Assembly (NCBI RefSeq): GCF_003841485.1
Contig: NZ_REFY01000006.1
Coordinates: 167,333-231,332 of the forward strand
Direction: 5' to 3'
DNA: 64,000 nucleotides
Source: Natrarchaeobius halalkaliphilus
GTDB taxonomy: Archaea; Halobacteriota; Halobacteria; Halobacteriales; Natrialbaceae
Shown here: in pieces, positions 43,794-53,575 of the stretch
Numbering within the stretch: position 1 is the first letter of the stretch
Layout: the number at the start of each line of letters is the position of its first letter
Made by a program: the position numbers and the translations under genes
Notes under the pieces: model-generated
What the model was told of the DNA's origin: nothing
Seen by the model: the letters and a program-made list of their open reading frames with translations, nothing else
Database searches by the model: none

Positions 43794-45445
43794 GCACCGG
43801 AGTCGAATCGGAGTCGACGGAAGAACCCACCCGAGACGAGCTCGCAGAACTGATCGGAGACCGTGCGCTCGCACGGGAAGATCACCGCAACGCACCGGGA
43901 TTCGTCGTGAACCCGAACGAGGTTCGGGACGTCCTCTTCGATCTGCGAGACGACGGCGGCTACGACCACTGTTCGTGCGTCACCGCCCAGCAGTACGAGG
44001 ACCGCTTCGAGACGATCTACCACCTGAAGAAGTACGCCGATCCGACCGACGAGGTCAGCATCGTCGTTCCGACCCCGCTTTCGAACCCCGTCAACCAGAG
44101 CGCCGAACCGGTCTATCGGACGGCCGACTGGCACGAGCGCGAAGCGTACGATCTCGTCGGGATCGGATACGACGGTCATCCGGACCTGCGACGGATTCTC
44201 CTTCCCGAGACCTGGCAGGGTCACCCGCTTTCGGCGGACTACGACCAGGAAAAACCCCAGGTCGTGACGTTGACCGAACACGCGAACCCGCTCGAGCCGG
44301 ACCACGAGGATCCGGAGTCGGATACGATGTTCCTGAACGTGGGGCCACACCATCCGGCGACACACGGTGTTCTCCACGTCAAGACGGTTCTCGATGGGGA
44401 GACGGTTGCCGACATCGAACCCGACATCGGCTATCTGCATCGGTGTGAGGAACAGATGTGTCAACAGGGAACCTACCGCCACCAGATCATGCCCTATCCC
44501 GACCGCTGGGACTACGTCTCGTCGGGACTCCTCAACGAGTGGGCCTACGCGCGAGCGATCGAGGATCTGGCCGACATCGACGTTCCCGAGTACGCCCAGA
44601 TCATCCGGACGCTCGGAGCCGAGTTGTGTCGCATCGCCTCGCACATGCTCGCGCTCGGAACGTTCGCACTCGACGTTTACGGCGAGTTCACGGCGACGTT
44701 CATGTACACCTTCCGCGACCGCGAGATCGTCCAGGACATTCTGGAGGAGCTCACGGGACAGCGGATGATGTTCAACTACTTCCGCGTCGGCGGAGTCGCC
44801 TGGGATCTTCCCGAACCTCGCGAGGAGTTCATCGATCAGACGCGGGACTTCCTCGACGAACTCCCCGCGAAGGTCGCGGAGTACAACGACCTGATCACGA
44901 CGAACGAAATCTTCCAGACCCGATGTGTCGACACCGGCGTCCTGGAGCCGGACGTCGCGAAGGACTACGGCTGTACCGGCCCCGTCGCCCGCGGCTCGGG
45001 CGTCGATTACGACCTCCGGCGGGACGACCCCTACGGCTACTACGAGAACCTGGAGTGGGACGTCATCACGCGCGACGGCTGCGATAACTACGCGCGCGTC
45101 CTCTGTCGGATGCAAGAAGTCGAAGAGTCCGCGAAGATCGTCGAACAGTGTCTCGACCTGATCGCGGACTGGCCCGAAGACGACCGCGAGGTTCAGGCGA
45201 ACGTGCCACGGACGCTGAAGCCGGACGCCGACAGCGAAACCTATCGCGCGGTCGAAGCCGCCAAAGGGGAACTCGGCATCTACATGCGTTCTGACGGAAC
45301 GGACAAACCCGCTCGCTTCAAGATTCGCAGTCCGTGTTTTTCGAACCTGCAGGCACTGGAGGAGATGTCCGAAGGCGAGTACATCCCCGACTTGATCGCG
45401 TCGCTCGGTAGTCTGGATATCGTCCTCGGGGAGGTGGATCGATGA
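43790..45445 (+). CDS. nuoCD: Complex I-like fused subunit C/D
   Basis: A 551-residue fusion. The C domain is at about 40-165 (VNPNEVRDVLFDLRDDGGYDHCSCVTAQ; WHEREAYDLVGIGYDGHPDLRRILLPETWQGHPL). The D domain is at about 180-551 (NVGPHHPATHGVLH with the quinone-contacting His, IGYLHRCEEQMCQ; CTGPVARGSGVDYDLRRDDPY; the end LGSLDIVLGEVDR). It provides the quinone-binding cavity with nuoB. The fusion is common in haloarchaea. Overlaps both neighbours by four bases. Confidence 0.95.
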   Translation: MSTGVESESTEEPTRDELAELIGDRALAREDHRNAPGFVVNPNEVRDVLFDLRDDGGYDHCSCVTAQQYEDRFETIYHLKKYADPTDEVSIVVPTPLSNPVNQSAEPVYRTADWHEREAYDLVGIGYDGHPDLRRILLPETWQGHPLSADYDQEKPQVVTLTEHANPLEPDHEDPESDTMFLNVGPHHPATHGVLHVKTVLDGETVADIEPDIGYLHRCEEQMCQQGTYRHQIMPYPDRWDYVSSGLLNEWAYARAIEDLADIDVPEYAQIIRTLGAELCRIASHMLALGTFALDVYGEFTATFMYTFRDREIVQDILEELTGQRMMFNYFRVGGVAWDLPEPREEFIDQTRDFLDELPAKVAEYNDLITTNEIFQTRCVDTGVLEPDVAKDYGCTGPVARGSGVDYDLRRDDPYGYYENLEWDVITRDGCDNYARVLCRMQEVEESAKIVEQCLDLIADWPEDDREVQANVPRTLKPDADSETYRAVEAAKGELGIYMRSDGTDKPARFKIRSPCFSNLQALEEMSEGEYIPDLIASLGSLDIVLGEVDR

Positions 45446-46539
45446 ACGCGGCGATCAATCCGCTTCAAAACAGCGACACCGTGTTATTGCCCGAACGAAT
45501 CGGTGACCTCACCGGTCTGAGCGAGTTCGGTATCGCCGGGGAGCTGATCGCGGCGTTTCTCGGCGCGTTCATCATCGCCAACCTGATGCTCGCGATGACG
45601 GGCGTCGCCGGACCGTGGGCAAAACGAAAGATCACCGCCGCTTTCACCGATCGGATCGCAGTCAATCACATCGGACCCGGTGGCATTCTGATTATCGTTG
45701 CCGACGCAGTTCGGTTGCTCTCGAAAGAAAACATTATTCCCGAGAACGCCGACCGGCCGGCGTACGACCTCGCGCCGATCGTCATCGCGGGTTCGGCGTT
45801 ACTCGGCTTTGCCGTGATCCCGATGGGAAGCGGTATCCACCTCGCAGATCCCGAGGTCGGTCTGGCGTTCGTCTTCGCGGTCGCTGGCATCGCCTCGATC
45901 GGGCTGGTGATGGCCGGTTACGCGTCGGGGAACAAGTACTCGATGCTCGGCGGTCTGCGTGCGGTCGCCCAGAACATCGCCTACGAGATCCCGCTCGTCG
46001 TGACCGGGATGTCGGTCGTGCTCTTTGCGGGCTCGCTGCAGATGGGCGAGATCGTCGCCGTCCAGAACGAAACGGTCCTGTTTACAATACCGGGACTCGA
46101 GTGGGCCGTGCCGGCCTGGTTCGCTCTGGTCAACCCGTTCGCGTTCGTGTTGTTCCTGATCGCGAACTTCGCTGAGGTCGGACGGAATCCGTTCGACATG
46201 CCGGAAGCGCCCGCAGAACTGATCGCAGGCTACCAGACCGAGTACTCCTCGGTGTATTTCGTGTTGGTCTATCTCGGTGAGTTCCTGCACATCTTCCTTG
46301 GCGGTGCAATTATCGCGACGATCTTCCTCGGCGGCCCGGCCGGTCCGGGTCCGTCCGAACTCGGAATCGTCTGGTTCATCCTCAAGATCTGGGGCGTGTT
46401 CTTCCTGACTCAGTGGCTCCGGTCGGCGATTCCACGCGTCAGGATCGACCAGCTCATCGAAATCGGCTGGAAAGGGCTGCTCGTTCTCTCCTTTGCGAAC
46501 CTCGCTCTCACTGCGGCAATCGTTGGGGTGATCGCATGA
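45442..46539 (+). CDS. nuoH: Complex I-like subunit H
   Basis: A 365-residue membrane protein with about eight helices. Typical motifs: GPGGILIIVADAVRLLSKE (quinone entry), VTGMSVVLFAGS, FAEVGRNPFDMPEAPAELIAGYQTEYSS and the end RSAIPRVRIDQLIEIGWK. It forms the connection between peripheral arm and ion-pumping arm. It overlaps nuoCD and nuoI by four bases. Confidence 0.96.
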   Translation: MNAAINPLQNSDTVLLPERIGDLTGLSEFGIAGELIAAFLGAFIIANLMLAMTGVAGPWAKRKITAAFTDRIAVNHIGPGGILIIVADAVRLLSKENIIPENADRPAYDLAPIVIAGSALLGFAVIPMGSGIHLADPEVGLAFVFAVAGIASIGLVMAGYASGNKYSMLGGLRAVAQNIAYEIPLVVTGMSVVLFAGSLQMGEIVAVQNETVLFTIPGLEWAVPAWFALVNPFAFVLFLIANFAEVGRNPFDMPEAPAELIAGYQTEYSSVYFVLVYLGEFLHIFLGGAIIATIFLGGPAGPGPSELGIVWFILKIWGVFFLTQWLRSAIPRVRIDQLIEIGWKGLLVLSFANLALTAAIVGVIA

Positions 46540-46997
46540 TCGGACTACTCAAATCGATGGCGACGACGATGAAACACGCACTGGATGGCTCGACGTTTAC
46601 CGTCGAGTATCCGGAAACTGCCCCGGACATCTCACCGCGATTCAGAGGCGTCCACAAGTTCAGCCAGGAACGGTGCATCTGGTGTCGCCAGTGCGAAAAC
46701 GTCTGTCCGAACGACACGATCCAGATCGTAATGGACGACAAACGCAACGGTGAACAGTACAACCTCCACATCGGACAGTGTATCTACTGTCGGCTCTGCG
46801 AGGAAGTCTGTCCCGTCGATGCGATCTTGCTCACCCAAAACTTCGAGTTCACGGCCGACACCAAACACGATCTGGTCTACAACAAAGAACAGCTGAAATC
46901 GGTACCGTGGTACAAAGATATCGACCCGCTCGAGTCACGCGAGCCCGACCGGGGCGCGTGGATCGGGGACGGTGAAGGCGAGGTCGATTACCAGTAA
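46536..46997 (+). CDS. nuoI: Complex I-like subunit I (two [4Fe-4S] clusters)
   Basis: A 153-residue ferredoxin-like protein with two perfect CxxCxxCxxxCP motifs, CIWCRQCENVCP (about 48-59) and CIYCRLCEEVCP (about 87-98), for clusters N6a and N6b. The ATG lies in the nuoH stop overlap (ATGA). With NuoE, F and G absent from the operon, this subunit is the likely electron entry toward NuoB; the donor could be a reduced ferredoxin or other carrier, which is an inference. Confidence 0.96.
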   Translation: MIGLLKSMATTMKHALDGSTFTVEYPETAPDISPRFRGVHKFSQERCIWCRQCENVCPNDTIQIVMDDKRNGEQYNLHIGQCIYCRLCEEVCPVDAILLTQNFEFTADTKHDLVYNKEQLKSVPWYKDIDPLESREPDRGAWIGDGEGEVDYQ

Positions 46998-47034
46998 CGG
47001 GTCGCCCGTCCCGGAACGGGCAGTTACGACAACA

Positions 47035-47313
47035 ATGACATACGATCTACTCGCGTTCGGGCTGTTCGCCTTCGTCACGCTCACCAGCGCGCTGGGCGTG
47101 GTCCTGCTGAAGGACCCCTGGCACTCCGCGCTGATGCTCGGAGTGGCGCTGCTCAGCGTCGCGGTCCACTACGTGATGCTCGCGGCGGAGTTCGTCGCGA
47201 TGATGCAGATCCTCGTCTACGTCGGCGGGGTCCTCATCCTCATTACGTTCGCCGTGATGTTGACACAGCGTGAAGAGACGGACGCCGACGCCGACGAGGT
47301 GGTACAGACATGA
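47035..47313 (+). CDS. nuoJ: Complex I-like subunit J, N-terminal half
   Basis: A 92-residue membrane protein with the NuoJ first part: VTLTSALGVVLLKDPWHSALMLGVALLSVAVHYVML, then AEFVAMMQILVYVGGVLILITFAVMLT containing the conserved pi-bulge region. The rest of NuoJ is encoded in the next gene, so the subunit is split, as reported for haloarchaea. The ATG at 47035 follows the nuoI stop by 37 bases. It overlaps the next gene by four bases. Confidence 0.92.
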   Translation: MTYDLLAFGLFAFVTLTSALGVVLLKDPWHSALMLGVALLSVAVHYVMLAAEFVAMMQILVYVGGVLILITFAVMLTQREETDADADEVVQT

Positions 47314-47684
47314 CGACCGGCCCGAAGCTTCGACTCGGCGGGGCGCTTGCGCCCGGCATCCTCGCCGTCATCCTCTTCGCCATGATGGGTGCGATCGCCC
47401 TGAACACGCAGTTCGGACAGATGAGCGGCTATCCGGAGGGAATCTCGATCACGTCCGAGATCGGCTACGCGATGTTCGATCTCTCACCCTTGCAATCGAC
47501 CGAGGAAGCGATGGCCAACACCGAGTCCTTCCTCGCCGCGTTCCTGTTGATCGCGGTCGCACTCGACGCCGCACTCGACGCCTCGCTCGTTCTCGCCAAA
47601 CGCGAAGAGGGAGACGGGCCCGTCGCTCCACTTTCGACGCAGAGCTCCGGAGCGACCGAACGCACCGGGGGTGACCAGCAGTGA
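47310..47684 (+). CDS. Complex I-like subunit J, C-terminal half
   Basis: A 124-residue membrane protein with two helices (about 12-32 and 70-93) and a loop. By position and size it supplies the last helices of NuoJ. The FDLSPLQSTEEAMANTESFLAAFLLIAVALDAALDASLVLAKRE segment has a polar then hydrophobic layout. The acidic tail is typical of haloarchaea. It overlaps both neighbours by four bases. Confidence 0.85.
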   Translation: MTTGPKLRLGGALAPGILAVILFAMMGAIALNTQFGQMSGYPEGISITSEIGYAMFDLSPLQSTEEAMANTESFLAAFLLIAVALDAALDASLVLAKREEGDGPVAPLSTQSSGATERTGGDQQ

Positions 47685-47986
47685 CGGTCGCGGTCGAGTA
47701 CTACGTACTCCTCTCGATGGCGCTGTTCTGTATCGGACTCTTCGGGGTTCTGACCCGTCGGAACGCACTGCTGTTTCTGATGTCCGTCGAACTCATGTTG
47801 AACGCGGCGAACATCAACCTGATCGCGTTCGCGTTCTACCACGGCAACCTCACTGGGCAGGTGTTCGCGCTGTTTACGATGGCGCTCGCTGCCGCCGAGG
47901 TCGCCGTTGGACTCGGAATCATCCTGGTGTTGTACCGTAACTTCCGTGACGTCGACGTCACGGTACCGACGACGATGAGGTGGTAA
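47681..47986 (+). CDS. nuoK: Complex I-like subunit K
   Basis: A 101-residue protein with three helices, starting at GTG. Family motif: FCIGLFGVLTRRNALLFLMSVELMLNAANINLIAFAF with the conserved helix-2 Glu, then FTMALAAAEVAVGLGIILVLYRNF with the second Glu. It conducts protons next to NuoJ and NuoN. It overlaps the preceding gene by four bases. Confidence 0.95.
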   Translation: MTVAVEYYVLLSMALFCIGLFGVLTRRNALLFLMSVELMLNAANINLIAFAFYHGNLTGQVFALFTMALAAAEVAVGLGIILVLYRNFRDVDVTVPTTMRW

Positions 47987-47987
47987 G

Positions 47988-50024
47988 ATGGAAGGTGTAT
48001 TCGACTATGCGCCGGCGATCGCAGTGTTCCCGCTCGTGGCGTTCGTCGTCGCTCTCGCGTTCGGCAAACACTTGCCGAAGAAGGGAGCGATTCCGGGCAT
48101 TCTCGCGACGGGAGGATCGTTGCTCCTGTCTGTCGTGATGCTCGCGGCGGTCGCACGCGGTGAAGTGTATCACGAAACGCTCTATCAGTGGGCGGCTGGA
48201 GACGCGATAAGCGAGGTCGGCACCGAGGGAATCACGTTCACCTTCGGCATTCTGATCGACCCGCTCGCCGCGTTGATGCTGGTCATCGTCTCGCTCGTCG
48301 CGTTCCTCGTCCACATATTCAGCCTCGGGTATATGAACGCCGAGGGCGAGACCGGCCTCCCGCGGTACTACGCCGGGCTCGGGCTGTTTACGTTCAGCAT
48401 GCTCGCGTTCGTCTACGCGGACAACCTGCTGATGGCGTTCATGTTCTTCGAGCTGGTGGGACTGTGCTCGTTCTTGCTGATCGGGTTCTGGTTCCGAACG
48501 AAAAGCGCCCCATCGGCGGCGAAGAAGGCGTTTCTGGTCACCCGGTTCGGTGACTACTTCTTCCTGATCGGCGTCGTCGCCATCGCGGCGACGTTCGGAA
48601 CGCTACAGTTCGCCGGCGACGATTCGTTCGTCACGGCCGCCGAGACCGCGATTACCGACGGCACGACGCTGTTCGGATTCGACGCCGATACCTGGGTCAC
48701 GATCACCGCGTTGCTCGTACTGGGCGGCGTCATCGGCAAGTCCGCACAGTTCCCGCTGCACACCTGGCTCCCCGACGCGATGGAGGGTCCGACCACCGTC
48801 TCCGCACTCATTCACGCGGCGACGATGGTCGCAGCGGGGGTCTACCTGGTCGCTCGAATGTTCGGGTACTACGCGCTCAGTCCGACGGCGCTCGGAATCA
48901 TCGCCTTCGTTGGCGGCTTCACCGCGCTGTTTGCGGCGACGATGGGCGTCGTCAAAGACGACATCAAACAGGTGCTCGCGTACTCGACGATTTCTCAGTA
49001 CGGCTATATGATGCTCGGACTCGGCGTCGGCGGCTACGTCGCCGGCGTCTTCCACCTCATGAACCACGCCTTCTTCAAGGCGCTGTTGTTCCTGGGTGCC
49101 GGAGCCGTCATCGTCCTCATGCACCACGAACAGGACATGTGGAAGATGGGCGGTCTCAAGGACAAAGCGCCCGTCACGTACTATACGTTCCTCGCCGGCG
49201 CGCTCGCGCTCGCCGGGATCGTTCCGTTCTCGGGCTTTTGGTCCAAAGACGAAATCCTCTACGACGCGCTAATCGTCGGCCTCGAGGAACCCGTAATCCT
49301 CGCGGCGTACGCGATGGGGCTCGTCGCCGTCTTCTTCACCGGTTTTTACACCTTCCGGATGGTCTTTTTGACCTTCCACGGCGAACCGCGCTCGGAGGCC
49401 GCTGAAGACCCACACTCCGTGGGCTGGTCGATCAAAGCCCCCCTGATCGTCCTCGGCGTCCTTGCACTTGTGGCCGGCATCGCCAACCTCGCACCGGTCG
49501 CCAAGCTCGCCCAGCTCGACATCACGTTCCTCGAGTCCTGGCTCGACGGCGAGTACGGTGCGATCGAGGGGCTGACCTACGGTGCCTACGACGGATTACT
49601 CGGGTACGACACGGAGTACATCGGCACCGAGTCGACGACGGTCCTGATCGCCGCCGGCGTCTCGTTGCTGCTTGCGTTCTCCGGGGCTGGCCTCGCCTGG
49701 ATGCTTTATAACGTTCCCGAGCCAGTCGCGCACAAAGAGCGCCTCGGCCGCCTGGGCGACGCCGCCGAAGCCAACTACTACCAGGACGAGTACCAGGTCT
49801 GGCTCGCCAACGGACTCACCGTTCCGCTGGCTCGAGCGGCTGATCGGTTCGACCAGACCGTCATCGACGGCGTCGTCAACGGCGTCTCGACGACCAGTCT
49901 GTTCGGAAGCGGCCGCATGAAACGCCTGCAGACGGGTATCGTGACTAACTACGCGGCACTCCTCGTAACCGGGTTCATCGTCTTGTTGCTCGTGTTCGGT
50001 ATCCTCGGAGGGTGGTTCCTATGA
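47988..50024 (+). CDS. nuoL: Complex I-like subunit L
   Basis: A 678-residue proton-channel subunit with about 16 helices and the long lateral C-terminal helix. Motifs: AFMFFELVGLCSFLLIGFW (conserved Glu), GKSAQFPLHTWLPDAMEGPTTVSALIHAATMVAAGVY, KDDIKQVLAYSTISQYGYMMLGLG and PFSGFWSKDEIL. It overlaps nuoM by four bases (ATGA). Confidence 0.96.
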   Translation: MEGVFDYAPAIAVFPLVAFVVALAFGKHLPKKGAIPGILATGGSLLLSVVMLAAVARGEVYHETLYQWAAGDAISEVGTEGITFTFGILIDPLAALMLVIVSLVAFLVHIFSLGYMNAEGETGLPRYYAGLGLFTFSMLAFVYADNLLMAFMFFELVGLCSFLLIGFWFRTKSAPSAAKKAFLVTRFGDYFFLIGVVAIAATFGTLQFAGDDSFVTAAETAITDGTTLFGFDADTWVTITALLVLGGVIGKSAQFPLHTWLPDAMEGPTTVSALIHAATMVAAGVYLVARMFGYYALSPTALGIIAFVGGFTALFAATMGVVKDDIKQVLAYSTISQYGYMMLGLGVGGYVAGVFHLMNHAFFKALLFLGAGAVIVLMHHEQDMWKMGGLKDKAPVTYYTFLAGALALAGIVPFSGFWSKDEILYDALIVGLEEPVILAAYAMGLVAVFFTGFYTFRMVFLTFHGEPRSEAAEDPHSVGWSIKAPLIVLGVLALVAGIANLAPVAKLAQLDITFLESWLDGEYGAIEGLTYGAYDGLLGYDTEYIGTESTTVLIAAGVSLLLAFSGAGLAWMLYNVPEPVAHKERLGRLGDAAEANYYQDEYQVWLANGLTVPLARAADRFDQTVIDGVVNGVSTTSLFGSGRMKRLQTGIVTNYAALLVTGFIVLLLVFGILGGWFL

Positions 50025-51547
50025 TGATCGAAGCCATGATCGCGGTCGCACTGATCGGCGCGCTTGCGACGTTCGTCGCGCCGAACCGTCTCGCCGGAAA
50101 ACTGGCGTTCGCGATCAGTCTGGTCCCCGTCGCGATCTCGCTGTGGTTGTTCGCCGCCTTCGACGGAAGCGGCAACGCCTTACTCGACGGCGAACTTGCG
50201 TTCGAATCCCAGTACGAGTGGATCCAACTCGGTGACTACGCGATCACCTGGTTCGTCGGTCTCGACGGCATCTCGCTACCGCTCGTCGTGCTGACGACGA
50301 TCCTCGTTTCGCTCGCCATCGTGAGTTCCTGGACGCCGATCGACGACCGCGAGTCCCAGTTCTACGGCCTCGTGTTGTTCATCGAGGCGAACCTGATCGG
50401 CGTCTTCGTCTCGCTCGATTTCTTCCTCTGGTTCATCTTCTGGGAGGCAGTGTTGATTCCGATGTATCTCCTGATCGGGATCTGGGGCGGTCCGCGCCGC
50501 AAGTACGCCGCGATCAAGTTCTTCGTCTACACGAACGTCGCATCGCTGTTGATGTTCGGTGCGTTCATCGCGCTCGTCTTCGGCCTCGGGGATAGCGTCT
50601 CGAGTTTCGCCTTGCCGGAAATCGCGACCGCGATGCGAAACGGCGGCCTCGAGGGACTCTTCGGGATCGACGGGCCGACGCTCGCGTCGATCGTGTTCGT
50701 CGCGATGTTCATCGGCTTCGCCGTCAAGGTCCCTATCGTTCCGTTCCACACGTGGCTGCCCGACGCTCACGTCGAAGCGCCGACGCCCGCGTCGGTGTTG
50801 CTCGCCGGCGTGTTGTTGAAGATGGGTACCTACGCGCTGTTGCGCTTTAACTTCACGATGTTTCCGGATCAGGCCGAAGCCTACGCGATTCCGATCGCAG
50901 CGATCGCCGTGATCAGCGTGATCTACGGCGCGATGCTCGCGCTGGCTCAGACCGACCTGAAACGGATCGTCGCCTACTCGTCCGTCTCCTCGATGGGATA
51001 CGTCATCCTCGGGTTGATCGCGTTCACGCAGTTCGGTGTCGGCGGCGCGACGTTCCAGATGGTCAGCCACGGCCTCATCTCGGGGCTGATGTTCATGGCC
51101 GTCGGCGTCATCTACAACGCGACACACACCCGGATGGTCACCGACATGTCGGGAATGGCCGACCGGATGCCCGTCGCCGTCGGCATCTTCATCGCCGGCG
51201 CGTTCGGATACATGGGGCTGCCGTTGATGAGCGGATTCTACGGCGAGTTCGCCATCTTCTTCGGTTCGTTCGGTTCGGACTTCCTCGCGTACGCCCCCGT
51301 CTTCACCGTCCTGGCGATGTTCGGAATCGTCATCGTCGCGGGCTACCTGCTGTATGCGATGCAGCAGGCGGTCTTCGGTCCGTACAGCCTCGAAACCGAC
51401 TACGACGTGGGTCGCGCACCGCTTCACGACGTCGCACCGATGTTCGTGTTGCTCGGGCTGATCATCCTCCTGGGCGTGGCTCCCGAACTGATATTCGATA
51501 TGATAACCGACGCGGTCGATCCGATCCTCGAGCGAGGTGAACTGTAA
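50021..51547 (+). CDS. nuoM: Complex I-like subunit M
   Basis: A 508-residue channel subunit with about 14 helices. Motifs: FIFWEAVLIPMYLLIGIWGGPRRKYAAIKFF (family signature with conserved Glu), KVPIVPFHTWLPDAHVEAPTPASVLLAGVLLKMGTY and QTDLKRIVAYSSVSSMGYV. The ATG at 50021 overlaps the nuoL stop; a GTG at 50012 is possible but less likely. Confidence 0.96.
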   Translation: MMIEAMIAVALIGALATFVAPNRLAGKLAFAISLVPVAISLWLFAAFDGSGNALLDGELAFESQYEWIQLGDYAITWFVGLDGISLPLVVLTTILVSLAIVSSWTPIDDRESQFYGLVLFIEANLIGVFVSLDFFLWFIFWEAVLIPMYLLIGIWGGPRRKYAAIKFFVYTNVASLLMFGAFIALVFGLGDSVSSFALPEIATAMRNGGLEGLFGIDGPTLASIVFVAMFIGFAVKVPIVPFHTWLPDAHVEAPTPASVLLAGVLLKMGTYALLRFNFTMFPDQAEAYAIPIAAIAVISVIYGAMLALAQTDLKRIVAYSSVSSMGYVILGLIAFTQFGVGGATFQMVSHGLISGLMFMAVGVIYNATHTRMVTDMSGMADRMPVAVGIFIAGAFGYMGLPLMSGFYGEFAIFFGSFGSDFLAYAPVFTVLAMFGIVIVAGYLLYAMQQAVFGPYSLETDYDVGRAPLHDVAPMFVLLGLIILLGVAPELIFDMITDAVDPILERGEL

Positions 51548-53070
51548 TGGCGCTGGTCGAACTTCCCGAGTGGGTCGCACTCGCACCGATATTGCTCCTC
51601 GCGGGAACCGCACTCGCACTGTTCGTCTTCGACAGCATCAACCCGCGCTCGACGAACCGAACCTTCCTCGCCGGGACCGCAGCGATCGGCTCGCTCGCGT
51701 CGCTCGCCGTCGCCGTCTGGTTCACCGCCGCCGGCGTCGGTGCGACGGGAATGGACGGCTTCGGCGTCATCGAACTCTTCGACGGTCAGATCGTCGTCGA
51801 CCAGATGGCGCTGTTCTTCATGGTCGTCATCGCAGTCGTCACCGCGCTGGTGGCCGTCGCGAGCTACGACTACATGGAGGGCCACGCCTACCAGGCCGAG
51901 TACTACTCACTCGTCTTGCTCGCCGCGACCGGGATGGCCACGATGGCCGCCGCAAACAGCCTCGTCACCATCTTCATCGCCCTCGAATTGGCGAGTCTGC
52001 CCTCCTACGCGCTGGTCGCGATCCTCAAAGACAATCGCGGCAGCGTCGAGGCCGGACTGAAGTACTTCCTGATCGGCGCGCTTTCGTCGGCTATCTTCGT
52101 CTACGGCGTCTCGCTGGTTTACGGTGCGACCGGTTTCATGCAACTCGACGCCATCGCCGCCGAACTCGAGGCCCTTGCCGCCGGTGAGGGTGGCGAGTAC
52201 GGCGGCCTGCTCGGTCTCGGCATTCTGATGTTGATCGGCGGCTTCGCGTTCAAGACCGCGAGCGTTCCGTTCCACTTCTGGGCACCCGAAGCCTACGAGG
52301 GCGCACCCGCACCGATCAGTGCGTTCCTCTCTTCGGCGTCGAAGGCCGCCGGCTTCGTGATCGCGTTCCGCGTCTTCACGACGGCGTTCCCGCTCGAGGT
52401 GACCACCGACCTCATCGGAATCGACTGGACGCTGGCGTTCATCATCCTGGCGATCGTTACCATGACGGTCGGAAACTTCGCGGCCGCGACACAAAACAAC
52501 GTCAAGCGAATGCTCGCGTACTCCTCGATCGGCCACGCCGGCTACGCACTGATCGGCCTCGCCGGACTCGGTGCCGGAAGCGAGACCGTAATGGGTGCGG
52601 CGATGATGCACCTGCTGGTCTATGGCTTCATGAACACCGGCGCGTTCCTGTTCGTCGCACTGGCGGAATACTGGAACGTCGGACGAACGTTCGAGGACTA
52701 CAACGGACTGGCACGACAGGCACCGATCGCCTGCGTCGCGCTCACGATATTCATGTTCAGTCTCGCGGGTATTCCACCGTTCGGTGGATTCTGGAGCAAG
52801 TACTTCCTGTTCTACGGCGCGATCGAGGCCGGCCTGCTCGTCGTGGCGGCCGCCCTCGTCATCAACAGCGCACTGTCGCTTTACTACTACTCACGACTGG
52901 TCAAGGCCGTCTGGTTCGACGATCCGCTCGTCGAACGCGACTCGCTGAGTCAGCCGACCGGACTGTACGCCGCGATCATCTTCGCGGCCGTGATGACTGT
53001 CGTGCTGCTTCCCGGCTTCGGCCCGGTCGTCGACGCCGCACTCGAGGCCGCAGCGGTCGTCGTCGCCTGA
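51547..53070 (+). CDS. nuoN: Complex I-like subunit N
   Basis: A 507-residue channel subunit, last of the operon. Motifs: FIALELASLPSYALVAILKDNRGSVEAGLKYFLIGALSSA, ASVPFHFWAPEAYEGAPAPISAFLSSASKAAGF and QNNVKRMLAYSSIGHAGY. The start overlaps the nuoM stop by one base (TAATG). Confidence 0.96.
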   Translation: MALVELPEWVALAPILLLAGTALALFVFDSINPRSTNRTFLAGTAAIGSLASLAVAVWFTAAGVGATGMDGFGVIELFDGQIVVDQMALFFMVVIAVVTALVAVASYDYMEGHAYQAEYYSLVLLAATGMATMAAANSLVTIFIALELASLPSYALVAILKDNRGSVEAGLKYFLIGALSSAIFVYGVSLVYGATGFMQLDAIAAELEALAAGEGGEYGGLLGLGILMLIGGFAFKTASVPFHFWAPEAYEGAPAPISAFLSSASKAAGFVIAFRVFTTAFPLEVTTDLIGIDWTLAFIILAIVTMTVGNFAAATQNNVKRMLAYSSIGHAGYALIGLAGLGAGSETVMGAAMMHLLVYGFMNTGAFLFVALAEYWNVGRTFEDYNGLARQAPIACVALTIFMFSLAGIPPFGGFWSKYFLFYGAIEAGLLVVAAALVINSALSLYYYSRLVKAVWFDDPLVERDSLSQPTGLYAAIIFAAVMTVVLLPGFGPVVDAALEAAAVVVA

Positions 53071-53223
53071 TACCGCCCGCCAGCACTCGTTCTAGACAGG
53101 GAGTCCGTCCCCGACCGTGGACCTCCGCTGTTCGACGTAATCGCTTCAAAAGACGAGTTCGTTGCGGATACCAGCCCGCTCGCGAGAATCGAGCCTTCCA
53201 GGGAACCTCGCCTTACTCGAGCC

Positions 53224-53406
53224 TTATCGCCACTCCTCGAGATCGCGAAGCCCGCTGCTGTCGATAGAGAGCCACTCGCTCACCCGCTGGTCGCCGCGTG
53301 CGTCGACGGGGACGACGGTCCAGACCTCTTCGTCGTCGGTGAGCAACTCGAGCTGTGCATCTCCGAACTGACCGTTTTCTGGCACGGGGGCCTCATTAAC
53401 CGTCAT
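53224..53406 (-). CDS. Small acidic DUF7511-like protein
   Basis: A 60-residue protein from MTVNEAPVPENGQF. The sequence AQLELLTDDEEVWTVVPVDARGDQRVSEWLSID is a well-conserved haloarchaeal small-protein family (DUF7511, as I recall). Soluble and very acidic; function unknown. It is convergent with nuoN and sits about 170 bases before tRNA-Arg. Confidence 0.72.
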   Translation of the reverse strand: MTVNEAPVPENGQFGDAQLELLTDDEEVWTVVPVDARGDQRVSEWLSIDSSGLRDLEEWR

Positions 53407-53575
53407 ACTACATCGAAGGATCGGGGCCGGACAGCAAAGAGCCTTGGCCGTCATTGTCAGCCGCTGGGAACCGCCCACAAGGTCGGTGAATCGACCGTCG
53501 TGTCGCGTGTCGACTGGTGTCTACGTGGCCAAAAATCGAGTAACTTATACGGAGTCGACGGAAACGATGAGATGC

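Noticed and set aside
43769..45115. 448-residue antisense frame opposite nuoCD
   Set aside because: Shadow of a gene with clear NuoC and NuoD motifs.
50276..51619. 447-residue antisense frame opposite nuoM
   Set aside because: Shadow of the real gene, with a His/Arg/Asp-rich translation lacking domains.
42676..53070. nuoE, nuoF or nuoG within the operon
   Set aside because: All junctions overlap or are under about 40 bases, leaving no room for these genes.
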